From Epiperipatus broadwayi (Eukaryota; Onychophora; Udeonychophora; Euonychophora; Peripatidae), in contig JAQFVV010013335.1 in assembly GCA_028023455.1 (NCBI GenBank), forward strand, positions 1 through 64,000: a stretch of DNA of 64,000 nt, given 5' to 3'. The stretch's first letter is position 1. Every line of letters starts with the position of its first letter. The notes below the pieces were generated by a model that saw nothing but the letters and a program-made list of their open reading frames with translations, did no database searches and was not told the DNA's origin. Positions 1-11,646 of the stretch are shown here, piece after piece. Made by a program: the position numbers and the translations under genes.

Positions 1-680
1 CTTTTTCGCTATTTAAAATGTACTTTATCTATTTCAATGCCTCAAATATATATGGTTTGGGATAATTAATTATTTAGTATTTTGTTATTATATCATCATT
101 AGTATAAAATGGTGGTGGGTATTTGGGATTAAATAAATATTTAATCATAATATTAAACTTGTTTCGGTTTCGTATTATTATTTATATTGATAAAAATGTA
201 TTCTTTCCTTATCAACCACGTACCTGTAATAATCATTTAACTTACCCATTTGAAGACCCTAGATGTAGAGTGACTGAGCTAGCCACAAAGGGATATCACT
301 CTACCAAGGTGTTGAATCTTATTCTCATGCTTCGCTGGACATATGGTATTGCACATCCTTCTGGGAGGGGGAAAAAATCATTTTTATTCTTTTCTAGAAG
401 TGGCGCGCAAAAGTCTATTTGGTAAATAGATTTTTCAAAGGTGTGTACTTGCCATTGTTCTAAATATTCAGGCATTCAAATAAGATATCAACAAAAGGGT
501 GTTTTTAACTGGAAGAATCCTGTCAATCCACTCTTCTATCAGTTTAGCTGGAAGTACCAATATACATGAGTATAGACAATCGGCTAAATTGGTATCCATT
601 TCTTTTCCTGTTAAATCTTGTTCACTTCATGCTCAGTGCAAGATTAGGATTAGAAAATCCGCAGGGAGAATGGTCTGGTA
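1..680. repeat. Dispersed ~0.68 kb repeat, copy 1 (left end at or beyond window edge)
   Basis: This stretch matches 10869-11541 base for base at an almost constant offset of about 10861, with only scattered substitutions (for example atcactctaccaag here against atcgctctaccggg in the other copy). Similarity stops at the sequence ggtctggtac in both copies, which fixes a shared right end. Both copies contain the same ~100-codon open frame (123-425 here), but it resembles no family I know and the conservation is at DNA level throughout, so I do not call it a gene. It could be a nonautonomous transposon, part of an LTR, or a segmental duplication. Confidence 0.8.
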
Positions 681-1449
681 CAGTAAAACTGGTGCCACAC
701 ATGGTTTAAATGTAAAATAGTACGATTAGGGAAAGAACAAGTTAAATTATATAAATGTGAAAATTACGGTAAAAATATATTACGTGCCGTATGTCTATAT
801 AAACTTAATATAGGTGTAAGTAAAAACTAATTTAAATGTTGACTATATATACATAAAAGAAGTTATATAAAATTTGATCGTTAGTTCTTTTTTCTTTTTA
901 GATGTATAGTGTAATTAAAAGGCCGTACAAATGAACACGCTTAGTTTGCTATATATTTGTTTTGAAAGTTATTCTTAAATAATTTAAAATATTTTACTCA
1001 GTAATCTGCAGATCCCAAATGATAGTGTTATTCTTTGTAGTGACAGATATGTAATATATATATTTATGATTCAAATTGTTAGCAATAAATCAAATACAAA
1101 CACCATATTCTATAGATATACTGTATGAATAAAATAGACATGAAATTTATTTTAAATATTTATACATATACTATATTGAAGCTTGATAGTTTGTTATATA
1201 GAATACAGATTGTTTATCTAAATAATTGCTAAACAATTTTCACTTTAAACTGAGTCGCTAACATTTTATTGGATAAGTAAAGTTGCCATTTAAACTGAGT
1301 AAAAACTGACGTCAACATCTGCAATTAAAATAGTAATAAAGTATATAAAAATTATTAAACGAATGAGTGGGGGGAATAGGTCACATGCTGTATCTATGCG
1401 TATATAAATGGTCGGAGTTATTACAAATAAAAGTAATAATTTATTATAT
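681..1449. other. AT-rich sequence, no gene seen
   Basis: This is AT-rich DNA with short poly-T runs and small TA tracts. I see no coding potential and no clear repeat beyond low complexity. Confidence 0.5.
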
Positions 1450-1825
1450 CGTAATATTTTAAAATAACTTACAATCAAATTTCTTGTTTTTTTGTTTTGT
1501 TTTGAAAAACAAAAAGAGAGAAAATAGACATTTTAGATATAGGTATAAAACCTGTTTATCAAACGTAGCGTAATATTTTAAAATAACTTACACTTGAATT
1601 TGTTGTTTGTTTTTAAAAAAAAAAGAGAGAGAGAGAGAAAGTAAAATGAAATACTGTTAAATACTGGCTTAACGAATTAAAAATTTCGTAATGATTTGAG
1701 ATAACTTACTGTATAATTTGCTGTTGTCGTTTAGGTAAAATAAAATAGTGGAAAAATTTCGTAATGATTTGAGATAACTTACTGTATAATTTGTTGTTGT
1801 CGTTTAGGTAAAATAAAATAGTGTT
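1450..1825. repeat. Degenerate tandem repeat, four units
   Basis: The motif gtaatatttt-aaaataactta occurs at about 1451 and 1570. A diverged version (gtaatgatttgagataact) recurs at 1688 and 1761. The last two units are about 73 bp long and nearly identical, each ending ggtaaaataaaatagtg. Between units are purine-rich (GA)n stretches. The open frame running through here on the minus strand is a by-product of the repeat. Confidence 0.7.
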
Positions 1826-2179
1826 GAATACTAGCATAATGAAATAAGTTTCGTATGTTAAACGTGATTTTCTTTTTGGGTCAATAAATAGAATTAAATA
1901 GAGTAGGTAAAAGGGGGCAAAATAACTGGAACAGGGCATAGAAAAAACAAATTATTGGCAAGTGGAATAAGACAGAGTTAGGTGCGCGGTGTACTGCATA
2001 TTTAAAAATAAGACATATAGTTAAAAAATAATTTAATAATAAAGATAAGATATCCGATATTACCGATTCTGTATTTAACTCATTGATAACTAAAACATAT
2101 ATATATATATACTGAATATAAATACTTATAACGTAGCCCCTGAATAATACTTATAACTATGTTTTAAATGTAAAACATA
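1826..2179. other. Sequence upstream of the gypsy internal region; no 5' LTR found
   Basis: I compared this stretch by eye with the putative 3' LTR after 6279 and found no match, so the retroelement appears to lack its left LTR or to be truncated on that side. A short (TA)n tract lies at about 2098-2111. No primer binding site complementary to a common tRNA 3' end could be recognised. Confidence 0.4.
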
Positions 2180-3259
2180 ATGGAAGAAACTTTAGTGAAT
2201 ATAAAGCAAGAAATGGCCAGAATACCACAAAAGATAAATGAATTGACTCAACAACTCTCGGAAAACACTGCATACATGAACCAAAGAATGGAGGAGTTCA
2301 AACATGAAATGTCAAAGGAAATCGAAACAAGATTTTATAGCTTTAAAAATGAGATACACAAAAGAGAAAAGGGACAATATTACTCATGCAATATAAACCA
2401 ATTTTTAAAAATAAAGATATTTGAGGGACAAACAGATGAAGCTCCTATCGAGCATATTAAAAGCTTAGAAACATATTTCCAAGTGAATCAAATTAATGAC
2501 TCTGGTAAACTGGCAATTGCCTACAATCACCTCCATGGCAATGCTCACACATGATGGCAGTCCTTGTTCCCCCATCCCAAAACATTTGAGGATTATAAAA
2601 AGGTACTGTTAGAAAGCTTTTGGAGTGAACAGTGCCAAGATATGATCCTGCAACAAGTCATGCAGGAAAAATATAAAGAGAATACTGGCGAGAATTATTC
2701 GAAATTTTTCAGAAGACAAGCAGCAAGACTTCAGACACTGAAAGCATGCCACATATCAGAAGGGCGTATTGTCAGGATAATCCACTGTAATTTGCCACTT
2801 CATGTTGAACAAATGGTGCTCACTGTAAGGACAGATTCAGTGCAACAAATGGATGAATTATTAAATGAGATAGACATGAGCAAGCAATACAAGCTATCAG
2901 CAAATGTTTGGGAAGATAAGCATACCAATCACACAAACAGGAACAAAAATAAAGAGTTCTGTGGCCACATCATGAAACCATGGACTAATATGGACAAAGA
3001 AATATCAAACTTGATATGTTCATGGGAAGATAGAGGGCCTGAATATGCTCCACAAAGTTGTCCCAAGATCAGTCTGACAATGAAGGGACTTGAAGTCATG
3101 GCCATGCTGGATTCGGGCAGTCAAATATCTGTAATATCAGAAGATCTATACCACCGCATTGTAACAAAAAACCCAAGCATAGAAATCTTACCTTTGAAGA
3201 CAGCTCAAATAACATTAGCAAACAACCGGAAAGCAAAACTTCTGCCTAAGCAAATTTAG
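2180..3259 (+). pseudogene. gag: gypsy gag and protease region, interrupted
   Basis: Gag forms the particle of the retrotransposon, and the retropepsin-like protease matures the polyprotein. The first ~60 codons have a heptad-like, charged composition suggesting a coiled coil. From about codon 78 the sequence follows the retrotransposon capsid pattern (FEGQTDEAPIEHIKSLETYF, then a D..K..A...LHGNA segment). A TGA at 2552-2554 sits immediately after this, where the family has a tryptophan pair, so it is most simply a Trp-to-stop change, and the same frame continues to 3259. No CCHC knuckle is evident. Near the end the motif AMLDSGSQISVIS carries the protease D-S-G triad (Asp codon at 3110). The frame ends at a TAG at 3257-3259. 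Confidence 0.85.
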
Positions 3260-3282
3260 GTACAGATACCACACAACATAAG

Positions 3283-4137
3283 ATGGTATACCAAGTGTTC
3301 TTAATAATGACCAGTCTTATCCATGAAGTTGTGTTGGGTTCAGATTTCCTACACAAAAACAGATGCATTTTAGATTATGAACATCGGCTGGTAATGTGCA
3401 ATGACAAACAAATTGAAATGCTAAAACCCCACTTACATGAGGATACTGAGGCATGTTGTATGACCCAACTGGACATGGAGCTCATGGAAGAAAAGACAAA
3501 TGGAGCAAAACTGACTTCTGCCACTGAGACAGAAAAACTCAAATCTATGCTTTATACTTATAAAAACATATTTTCTGATAGTCCTGGGCTCATTAAAGGA
3601 TATAAACAAAGAATCAGGTTGAAACCAGGAGAACTGTTCCAAGCGCGATCCTACCCCATACCACACAAATTTAAGGAGGTGGAGAAACAGCTGGAACAAA
3701 TGTTGAAATGGGGCATCATTGATAAATGCTTTTCCCCATACTGTAACCCCCTAGTAGTGGTCAGAAAGAAAAATGGATCCTTGCGGTTATGCCTTGATGC
3801 ATGCCAACTTAACAGGGTGACAATACCAGATTGTACTATTCCACCTCGTATGCAAGAATTACTCATGAAATTTAAAGACAAAATAATATTTTCCACATTT
3901 GACTTAACTGCTAGCTACTGGCAGATAGAATTACATCACACAGATCGCAAATACACAGCTTTTAGATATGGAGGCCACACATACCAATTTAATTGAATGC
4001 CTTTTGGCTTAGTTAATAGCGGTGCAGGTTTATTACAATGTCTGGACCAGGTTTTGTCTCAGGAAATTAAGAAAATTTTAACAGTATATGTGGATGATGT
4101 TGTGGTAGCATCCACATCTCTGGAAGAACACTTTTAA
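3283..4137 (+). pseudogene. pol: gypsy reverse transcriptase region, interrupted
   Basis: The RT copies the element RNA into DNA in the particle. The start is only the first Met after the frame changes from that of gag-protease. An early segment (VVLGSDFLHKNRCILDYEHR) still belongs to the C-terminal part of the protease. RT motifs follow in order: SPYCNPLVVVRKKNGSLRLC, the motif A aspartate in FSTFDLTASYW (Asp codon at 3901), and YVDD at 4087-4098. A TGA at 3994-3996 interrupts the conserved FN-x-MPFGL block, where an arginine codon is usual, which fits a CGA-to-TGA transition. Another stop (TAA, 4135-4137) lies 12 codons past YVDD, and the frame is then lost. Confidence 0.9.
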
Positions 4138-4199
4138 CACTTACAAATATTTTTTTCCGAATGTGAAGCTAAAGGAAAATCAATCTGAAAAAGAGTATA

Positions 4200-5783
4200 T
4201 TGATCTCTGAGGAGATAGAATTTTTGGGTCATTTGGTGGGACGAACAGGAATCAAACCTCATCTTGATAAAATCAGTGCAATAAATGAGTTCCCTGTGCC
4301 TAAAACACGAAAACACAGTCGGTCCTTTTTAGGACTATGCAACTTTTACAACAGATTCTGTGAAAAATTTGCTGACCGAATGGAACCTTTACTAAGATTA
4401 CTCAGGAAAGATACCCATTGGAAATGGACCAGTGAACAAGAGGAAGCATTTGCTGATATTAAGAAAAGTTTTATAAAACAAGTAGTGCTGGAATACCCAG
4501 ACTTTGACAAACCCTTTATACTCCAAACTGATAGCAGTGCATATGGATTGGGTGTCACACTATCCCAAGTTCAGCAAGATGGTCAGATAGGGGTCCTGTA
4601 CTTCATAAGCAGGTTGTTGAAAGGACCTGAACGTAATTACACAGTTACAGAAAAAGAAGTCCTTGCAATCGTATGGGCATTTGAGAAATTTTGCCCTATG
4701 CTACTAGGCTCTGAAGTGATAGTAATTACAGACCACAAGAGTCTTCAATTTCTAAATGACAGCTATCTCACTAATAGCCGACTAGTTCACTGGAGTTTGT
4801 TTCTCCAAGAATTTAATTTTATGGTGAAACATTGCAAAGGAACTGAGAATATAGTGGCTGACATCCTCAGTCATCATTCCATTCAAACTCAACAACAACA
4901 ACACTTGAGGAAAGACCATGCATACATGATGAACATATCATGTAAGGACAAAGACATAGAGGAACATTTAAAACAAATGTCAAAGAGACAGCATGAAGAT
5001 AATGACTTAAACCGAATCATAACACTGTGTACACAATCTCCTAAGAAGGATGACAGTACCCTAGGCCAGAATTGCCATTTCCAGATAGCAAAGGGGGTTT
5101 TATATTACCAAATTCAAGAAGACATTGATGAATGGAGAGTGATGGTACCACCAGCCATTCGGGGCTTTCTCACTGATTACATTCACAGACTATATGGACA
5201 TTATGGAACTCCAAAAACTGAATATTGCCTCAAGTGCTGGTTCTATTGGCCTGGGATGCACCGAGACATAATAAACATTTTGAACAAATGTGAAATATGC
5301 CAGCGTGCAAAACCACTGAATAGAGCATACACAACTCCAATGAAATCAATCATCCCTAACAATTCGAAGGAAATAATGGCCATGGATATTTATGGTCCTC
5401 TGCCACCCTTCAATAAAAAAAGATATTTACTCATTGTATATGACCTTTTTTCCAAATTTGTGGCAGCCTACCCTTTAGCAAGAGCTACAACACATGAAAC
5501 TATAAAGGTTCTAGAATCCTCACATTTTAACACAGTTGGGAAACCAGAAACGATCCTGACAGACCATGGAACCCCTTTTGTATCAGAAGAATGGAACAAA
5601 TGGGTTGCTAAGTGGGGAGTTAAACATGTACTTACGTCGATCCGTAACCCCCAAAGTAATCCCTGTGAAAGAGTTATGCAAGAGTTGGGAAGGTTGTTTT
5701 GTACATACTTACCAACAAACCATAAGGTATGGGTAAAACAGCTACCTCAGATACTAAAATTATATAAACTGGTCTGTACATGA
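4200..5783 (+). pseudogene. pol: gypsy RNase H and integrase (longest surviving pol frame)
   Basis: This 527-codon frame holds the RT thumb (EEIEFLGHLVG), then RNase H with QTDSSAYGLG (Asp codon 4530), TVTEKEVLAIVWAFEKF and ITDHKSLQFL. It continues with the integrase zinc finger (HRLYGHYG ... CEIC) and the catalytic core with Asp at 5385 (MDIYGPLP), Asp at 5562 (LTDHGTPF) and Glu at 5667 (CERVMQELG). The second Asp and Glu have 34 residues between them, one fewer than the usual 35, suggesting a small deletion near RNPQSNPCERV. The frame is offset from the RT frame, so the first Met (4200) is not a real start. It ends early at 5783 through loss of frame. Confidence 0.92.
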
Positions 5784-6165
5784 ATCCACAGGATTCCCTC
5801 CAACACAGCCACATTTTGGAAAACTTGTACCAAAACTCTTCAAGGCAAATTTCCCAGGGAGCAAAGACAAAACAATTGACATAGAATTAGATTAAAAAAG
5901 GCTCAAGCTCGGATGCACAAGATGAGTCTCAGAAGAAAAAAAAGGAAACACAGCACGCAAAACTTCCGGTTCAAGGTAGGGGATAGAGTGATGGTCAGAA
6001 CGCCTCGTGAGCATTCCAGAAAAGTTCCAGTGTAAAAAAATTTTTAACCTTTATGAAGGCCCTTTTGAAATTGTGGAGTGCAGTGGGGATAATGCTTTCT
6101 GGATTAAAACAGAACAAGGAATAAAGGGCACATACAATGCTCGTGCACTAAAACCCATACCATAG
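5784..6165 (+). pseudogene. pol: gypsy integrase C-terminus with GPF module, fragmented
   Basis: After the stop at 5783 the coding trace resumes in other frames: a basic segment around 5905-6030 (VMVRTPREHSRKVPV), then LYEGPFEIVECSGDN and NARALKPIP ending at a TAG at 6163-6165. The YEGPFEI string matches the GPY/F module seen at the end of many gypsy integrases. The region carries several stops and frame changes and gives no usable ORF. It shows where the polyprotein originally ended. Confidence 0.75.
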
Positions 6166-6265
6166 TGTCCACGATGCTCCGAAATCATCTCACATGTATA
6201 GTTCATATCTGTATAAATAAGAACTTAAGATCTTAAATGGTCATATCCATTTAAAAGTCTCATTG

Positions 6266-6275
6266 GAGAGGGGGG
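6266..6275 (+). promoter_or_regulatory. Polypurine tract of the gypsy element
   Basis: The purine run gagagggggg lies about 100 bp past the final pol stop and is followed after three bases by TGTGCCAGG, a TG-type LTR start (6279). That is the standard place for the plus-strand primer site of a gypsy element. Support is positional, because the matching 5' LTR is missing. Confidence 0.65.
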
Positions 6276-6278
6276 TAT

Positions 6279-7400
6279 TGTGCCAGGCATTATCAAATGG
6301 CCTTGCACAAAATCTACTGTAAAGAATATTATAGCAGATACATATATAGATTTTTACATATTAGGCACAAGAAATATATAAACATGCTATATTAATAATG
6401 GAAGTTGGTCTGAGCATTAAATTACCCACACACACCAATTTAAAGTAATATGAAATTGATATACAAAATATTGCATAATAAACTCATATGTTGTTTTTGT
6501 TTTTCCTTTTTGTATATTTTTTATGATATGTCATTATATGTATTTGCTTTTTTATTTTCTAACATACTTGTATATTTTTTTTTAATTTTCTAAAGATTGT
6601 AATTTTATTCCATAAGCAAGAAAAAAATGTTAATTGCTTTTGCAAAAATCTGATCAAAAGCAAAAGGGTTGATAATGCTATAATTAAACTGTTATCTTTT
6701 TAAAAAATTCTTTTGAATTGATTTTGTAAGCAAGTGGTCTGGGTTATTCAAGATGGAAACCACTGTCAAACTTAAAATGTAGAATTTAATCGGAAAGATA
6801 TAGAGGAATATTTATAATCTAAGTGATAAGGTAAATTAAAAGGATTGGCTGATTCATTCTTCTCAGAGGGATATCTGAATTGGGTTTTATTAGTGGGATT
6901 GATAGTGCTGTGGGATTCATTCTTTTTTTGGCAGTCGTTCTGGGCAAGTCATTCACTTTTTAGGCTCCAGAATTCTCCAAGCAACCAGCTACTTAGAGAT
7001 TAATTTATGAATAGGACTACTGCTGACATTTTCTAAGAAATCCATTATACAGTTCTTTTAAGAACTAATGATTTCTTAAAGATTTAATGAACCAGTCAAA
7101 TAGCAAATGAACATTTAATAAAAAATTATTATCGTATACAAACAGAAGAAAATATGGGGCAATCTACCAGAGAGTCCAGTGAAATGATCATGGGGTAGAC
7201 AACCAGCCAGTGCACCGCCCTTTCTTTGTCCCAAGCCGCCAAGATGTGACCATGCCAATTCCAGCCGCCCATGATGATGACAAATGCTGCTTTGCTAAAT
7301 GGATGAAACCTTCACCACACAGCCAGTTAACTTGAAGCCCACTCAAGAGCCCAGAGGAGAAGAATGAAGACGCAGATATAAGTTTATTTTAAGATATTTT
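6279..7400 (+). mobile_element. Probable 3' LTR (start well placed, end uncertain) and adjoining sequence
   Basis: The LTR is inferred to start at TGTGCCAGGC directly after the purine tract. An aataaa-type signal lies near 6477. Sequence from about 7140 to 7380 is noticeably GC-richer than its surroundings and reads like LTR leader sequence, but with no second LTR copy I cannot place the right end, which may lie anywhere between about 6480 and 7400. No coding potential is seen. Confidence 0.4.
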
Positions 7401-8265
7401 ATTAATATTGAAATAATTAACTTTGATATTTCCGATTAAATGTATTATTATTTTTTTGTTATTATTATTAATCATTTAAACAAGAGAGTCTCTCACATAC
7501 GTATATTGAATTTACGGTTATTACGGGCATAAATGATAAAGCTTTTACTTAAATCTTTTCTAGTATTTTCAACCAAGATTGCAATGAGATTCTTTTTTTT
7601 TTGTTGTTGTTGCTATTCATTTTGCTCTTGTTGTTATTCCTGATATTCATCATATATAAATATGCATGTATATATATATATATATATATATATGCGTACA
7701 TACGCTTATAATATTCGGTAAATACGATATCTCATGCTGAATATCTAAAAATGTATTTAACCGTATATCCTTTTTTTAAAGTTATTTTTTTGTCACTACT
7801 GCACCTCAAGATGCGTGTAAGTAAGGATTGATCTATTATAGATTCCCTGTAAGCAAGTACTCTAATAACTTTATATTTAAAATAATAGTAAGTGTGTAAT
7901 TGTGCGACACGTATATTGAAGCAGTCGGATCTGAGTTCGATCCTAGCTTCATGTTATTTACCCTAATACTAACCTTAAATTTCTGATGCAATGGGGCTTT
8001 ATACGTTCAATCCATGCTAATTTCCATAATGAATAACTTGTTTCAAATACGTAGTAAAATTAATTAGCTTAGTTTAAATTGGATCAATTCTCTAAATAAA
8101 TTCATGATAAAATGTTCATGAATTTACATATATTAAATTGCCTGGATTGTGCATATATATGTTTGTAAATATTAAATATATATAATTGTTCGAAAGTTTC
8201 ATTGCGTCGGGAATACTTGTTTTTTTTACTTTTAAATAATTTGTAAAGTTTTGCGATTAAAAGCT
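7401..8265. other. AT-rich spacer with (TA)n tract and a B-box-like site
   Basis: It includes a (TA)n microsatellite at about 7669-7693. At 7933-7943 is gttcgatcc, which fits the core of a pol III B box, but the flanking T-arm pairing is poor and no convincing A box is present, so any link to a tRNA-derived SINE is weak. Otherwise I see nothing. Confidence 0.35.
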
Positions 8266-8437
8266 ACATTCCTTCCAAAGGCTTTCAAATTCTCAAAAAC
8301 AACAATAAAGTTTTATTAATAAAAAAAAAAAGATAAGAATTCAATTTTTAATTAAAATCATTTCAGACTTTAAGAATTCATTTTCTAATTAGGAAAGGAA
8401 TTCAAAAATTAGTTTGAAAGCCTTATCGAAGGAATGT
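8266..8437. mobile_element. Short inverted-repeat element (MITE-like), ~172 bp
   Basis: The left end acattccttccaaaggcttt and the reverse complement of the right end (acattccttcgataaggctt) match over about 22-25 bp with a few differences. The interior is AT-rich with no ORF. The target-site duplication is not clear, so the superfamily is unknown. Confidence 0.55.
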
Positions 8438-9052
8438 TTCTGAAAACAACTAATTATAAAAAAAACAGATTGATAATAAAATGAGTGCTAGCCGGAGGCA
8501 TCAGTGAACAGTAGATATATAGCCCTGAAAAGTAAAGAAAAAGGACTAGTTTTGGTTGTAGAGTAGTGCAGTGAACTCTGTGTGTATAAAAATTGTATTT
8601 CATCATGATAGAGGGCTAGAACATCAGGGATCTGGCTACGGTTCCTAAAGTCCCGAGGAATCTTCACTGGAGCTGCTGAACCGTTTTCCGGATCGATCAT
8701 TCTGCTAAAATAATGAAAGCTACTAAAATACTACTCCAGTAGTTAACCAATGATGCCTACGTTTCAACAACTTGGAGGAGTAACTTAAGGACAAGCACGG
8801 AAGGGTAATATGAACATTAAACTTTCTGGCCAGTTCGAACTTTATTTTATACTCCTTATTTTTAAGAGCTCTTTTATTCTTTAATGTAAATCTTTGTAAC
8901 ACCTTTTAGTTATAAAATGCTACTGTAAATCTATAGCGTAATTCTTTAGATCTCTAGTCTTTAAACTTTTTCTTTTCTTACCTGGCGGTTCGTTTAATAT
9001 ATATATGTTAGTGTGCTTTATTAATGTCGTATTTAAAAATTATATGCCAATA
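8438..9052. other. Unassigned sequence
   Basis: The 70-codon frame on the minus strand at 8488-8700 has no recognisable motif and I do not support it as a gene. The stretch 8640-8800 is somewhat GC-richer than the background. Nothing else is visible. Confidence 0.4.
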
Positions 9053-9181
9053 ATCTTTCGACTCGATGAGCCCTTTGATTCCATTTGCCTCATGCAAATA
9101 ATATAACATTAATTTCAAATAGTAATTCTCGCCCATTAGAGCTAAATTTATAAGTTCTATTAGTCATCGAGTCAAAGGAAA
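9053..9181. repeat. ~130 bp inverted-repeat unit
   Basis: The end segment tctttcgactcgatga on the left is mirrored by tcctttgactcgatga on the complementary strand at the right, giving about 16 bp of inverted terminal similarity with two mismatches around an AT-rich core. It is compatible with a very small MITE. Confidence 0.45.
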
Positions 9182-10860
9182 ATATTACATGTTTACTATT
9201 TTTTTTCTTACCTTTAGCTATTAATAAATTATTCGCTCAATGTTTCACCTATGTCCCCAGCTCCTATCTACGTTATAAGTATATATATATGTATTCAAAT
9301 AATGTTAAATGATTTTCTTGTTCCACTAATATTTATTTATGCAAATAATCTTAAAGGTCTTTATTGCAAAAAGGGTCGATAAAGGGATAAATGTATTTTA
9401 ATTCCGCTTTTGTTATTTTATATTAATATTCAGGAAGGGCACGATATTAGGGCATAATTAATATAGTTTATAAATGTTTTAAAATAGTTCGATAAAAGCT
9501 CGTTTGAATTTAATTAATTGGTCAAGTCATCACGTAGAGCATTCTACATGGATTTTATTTTTCAACGATGACTATCAAGTCATCATCATCAAATGTTGCT
9601 GACGTAGGGCCATCTTCCGCTCCGTTAGGCTGGTCGGTGATCATATTCTCTTATTTAAATTTCTCGAGGAAGAAAGTACTTCCTTTCCGATTCATTAGTC
9701 AAAGGGCGTAAGACTTGCCAAATGCAAGCCGCCATAGGACTTCGATCATCGACTAGCGATCATCTTTCAATTTTACTCTCTGCCTTGTAATTCGTCAGTA
9801 CCGTGCATCTTTGTCCCGGTAAAAACCGCTCCATGCTCGTAATTCGTAATGAAGTGATTTAAATTAAAGTCGAACCAATTCTCAAATATGTTTAATTAAA
9901 TAAGTTTTCAAATAAAGATTAAAGTTATGCCCTAAAATACGTATCTTGCTCTTCGTGAATAGATTTCCCGAATGTGAAAATAAATCTCACATTCCACCGT
10001 AATAAAATTAGAACAATCATTTCCGTTCTTAATGAATACCTTTATCTGCCTTTATATTTCTCGTTGGGGGCATAGACATAGAATCCCATGTTGTGTAATA
10101 CTTGTTGGCATATGATAAGGACCGCCACTCTTATTATATTTATAAATTCTTTTAAAGACTAGAGGTAACTAATGCAATCTATATTTTATTGAACAAAACA
10201 AATTATTATTATTATTAAATATTTTCTAACATACTTGGTTTCTCAGTTCATCATTCTTTTATAATTATTTAAATGTTAATACTCGCTGTCTGTGTTGGCA
10301 ACCCGAACATACATATGATTCGATTTAAAAGTAGTCAAAGTTATTAGATATTCGTGTCAGTGCAAGGGTCTCTAGTCCTTACTAACCGTTGAACTAGTTC
10401 TTGGCGCATAGCACTGTGCCGTCGATTTCTGCTATCTGAGCTGTTAAGTTGGGTTTGAATTCAGTTTTGGTTAAGCTGAGGCGAATCCGATTTGACTTGC
10501 GGTGGTGGTGGGTTTCGACCGGTACAATATACATGTATAGAAATTTATCTCTGGCAAAACAGAAATAGATACAGTACCTTATGGTGAGTACGATATAGTA
10601 TCTGAGCCAATGCAACCTATTGACTTGTTGAAAATATGAAATTAGTGAAATATTTCATAGTGGAAATATATGCATAGTTTTTATTATATTGCTATCAATA
10701 AAAAGGTTTTAAAGTCATCAGTAAAAGCGCATGCCTGTATGACCGAGAATCCCATACCTGTATATCAAATCACACAAAGTAAAATTTACTTCTATTGGGT
10801 AAAAGGAGCTCAGACCACTTCCATTACTTATAAACATTGTAAATAGCTTTAGGGATTTAT
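9182..10860. other. No gene; two GC-richer blocks of unknown origin
   Basis: Blocks at about 9520-9870 and 10250-10620 stand out from the AT-rich background by richer base composition and many CG dinucleotides. They contain stops in all frames apart from short frames with no motifs. They could be pieces of old LTRs or SINE/LINE fragments. The segment 10807-10828 (ctcagaccacttccatta) resembles, in reverse complement, part of the putative gypsy LTR near 6400-6417. Confidence 0.35.
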
Positions 10861-10868
10861 TATTTTTC

Positions 10869-11541
10869 TTATTTAAAATTGTACTTTATCTATTTCAATG
10901 CCTCGAATATATATGGTTTGGAATAATTAATTATTTAGTATTTTGTTATTATATCATCATTAGTATGAAATGGTGGTGGGTATTTGGGATTAAATAAATA
11001 TTTAATCATAATATTAAACTTGTTTCGGTTTCGTATTATTATTTATATTGATAAAAATGTATTCTTTCCTTATCAACCACGTACCTGTAATAATCATTTA
11101 ACTTACCCATTTGAAGACCCTAGATGTAGAGTGACTGAGCTAGCCACAAAGGGATATCGCTCTACCGGGGTGTTGAATCTTCTTCTCATGCTTCGCTGGA
11201 CATATGGTATTGCACATCCTTCTGGGAGGGGGAAAAATTCATTTTTATTCTTTTCTAGAAGTGGCGCGCAAAAGTCTATTTTGTAAATAGATTTTTCAAA
11301 GGTGTGTACTTGCCATTGTTCTAAATATTTGGGCATTCAAATAAGATGTCAACAAAAGGGTGTTTTTAACTGGAAGAATCCTGTCAATCCACTCTTCTAC
11401 CAGTTTAGCTGGAAGTACCAATATACATGAGTACAGACAATCGGCTAAATTGGTATCCATTTCTTTTCCTGTTAAATCTTGTTCACTTCATGCTCAGTGC
11501 AAGATTAGGATTAGGAAATCCACAGGGAGAATGGTCTGGTA
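10869..11541. repeat. Dispersed ~0.68 kb repeat, copy 2
   Basis: This is the second copy of the repeat at 1-680, in the same orientation and with high identity by eye. It ends at the same ggtctggtac, but here runs straight into a (TA)n minisatellite. The left limit is near gtactttatctatttcaat. It lies only about 340 bp upstream of the first supported lectin exon. Confidence 0.8.
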
Positions 11542-11545
11542 CTAT

Positions 11546-11595
<50 letters not shown>

Positions 11596-11614
11596 TGGTG
11601 AACTGGTACAATAT

Positions 11615-11646
<32 letters not shown>

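Larger units (their letters stand above)
2180..6490 (+). mobile_element. Ty3/gypsy LTR retrotransposon, decayed, apparently lacking its 5' LTR
   Basis: The domains run in the order gag, aspartic protease, reverse transcriptase, RNase H, H2C2 zinc finger, DDE integrase core and a GPF-type C-terminal module, which is the gypsy order (integrase after RNase H). A purine tract (6266-6275) and a probable 3' LTR start follow the last stop. The reading frame is interrupted by at least three in-frame stops before 4140 and shifts frame between 3259 and 3283, between 4137 and 4200, and after 5783, so this copy cannot make its polyprotein. There is no envelope-like ORF. The right limit is uncertain because the LTR end could not be fixed. 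Confidence 0.9.

Noticed and set aside
123-425. 100-codon frame repeated at 10984-11286 as a conserved gene
   Set aside because: Conservation is uniform at DNA level over the whole 0.68-kb repeat, and non-coding parts are equally conserved, so repeat identity explains it.
7930-7943. tRNA gene suggested by gttcgatcc
   Set aside because: The T-arm does not pair and no acceptor or D arm could be built.
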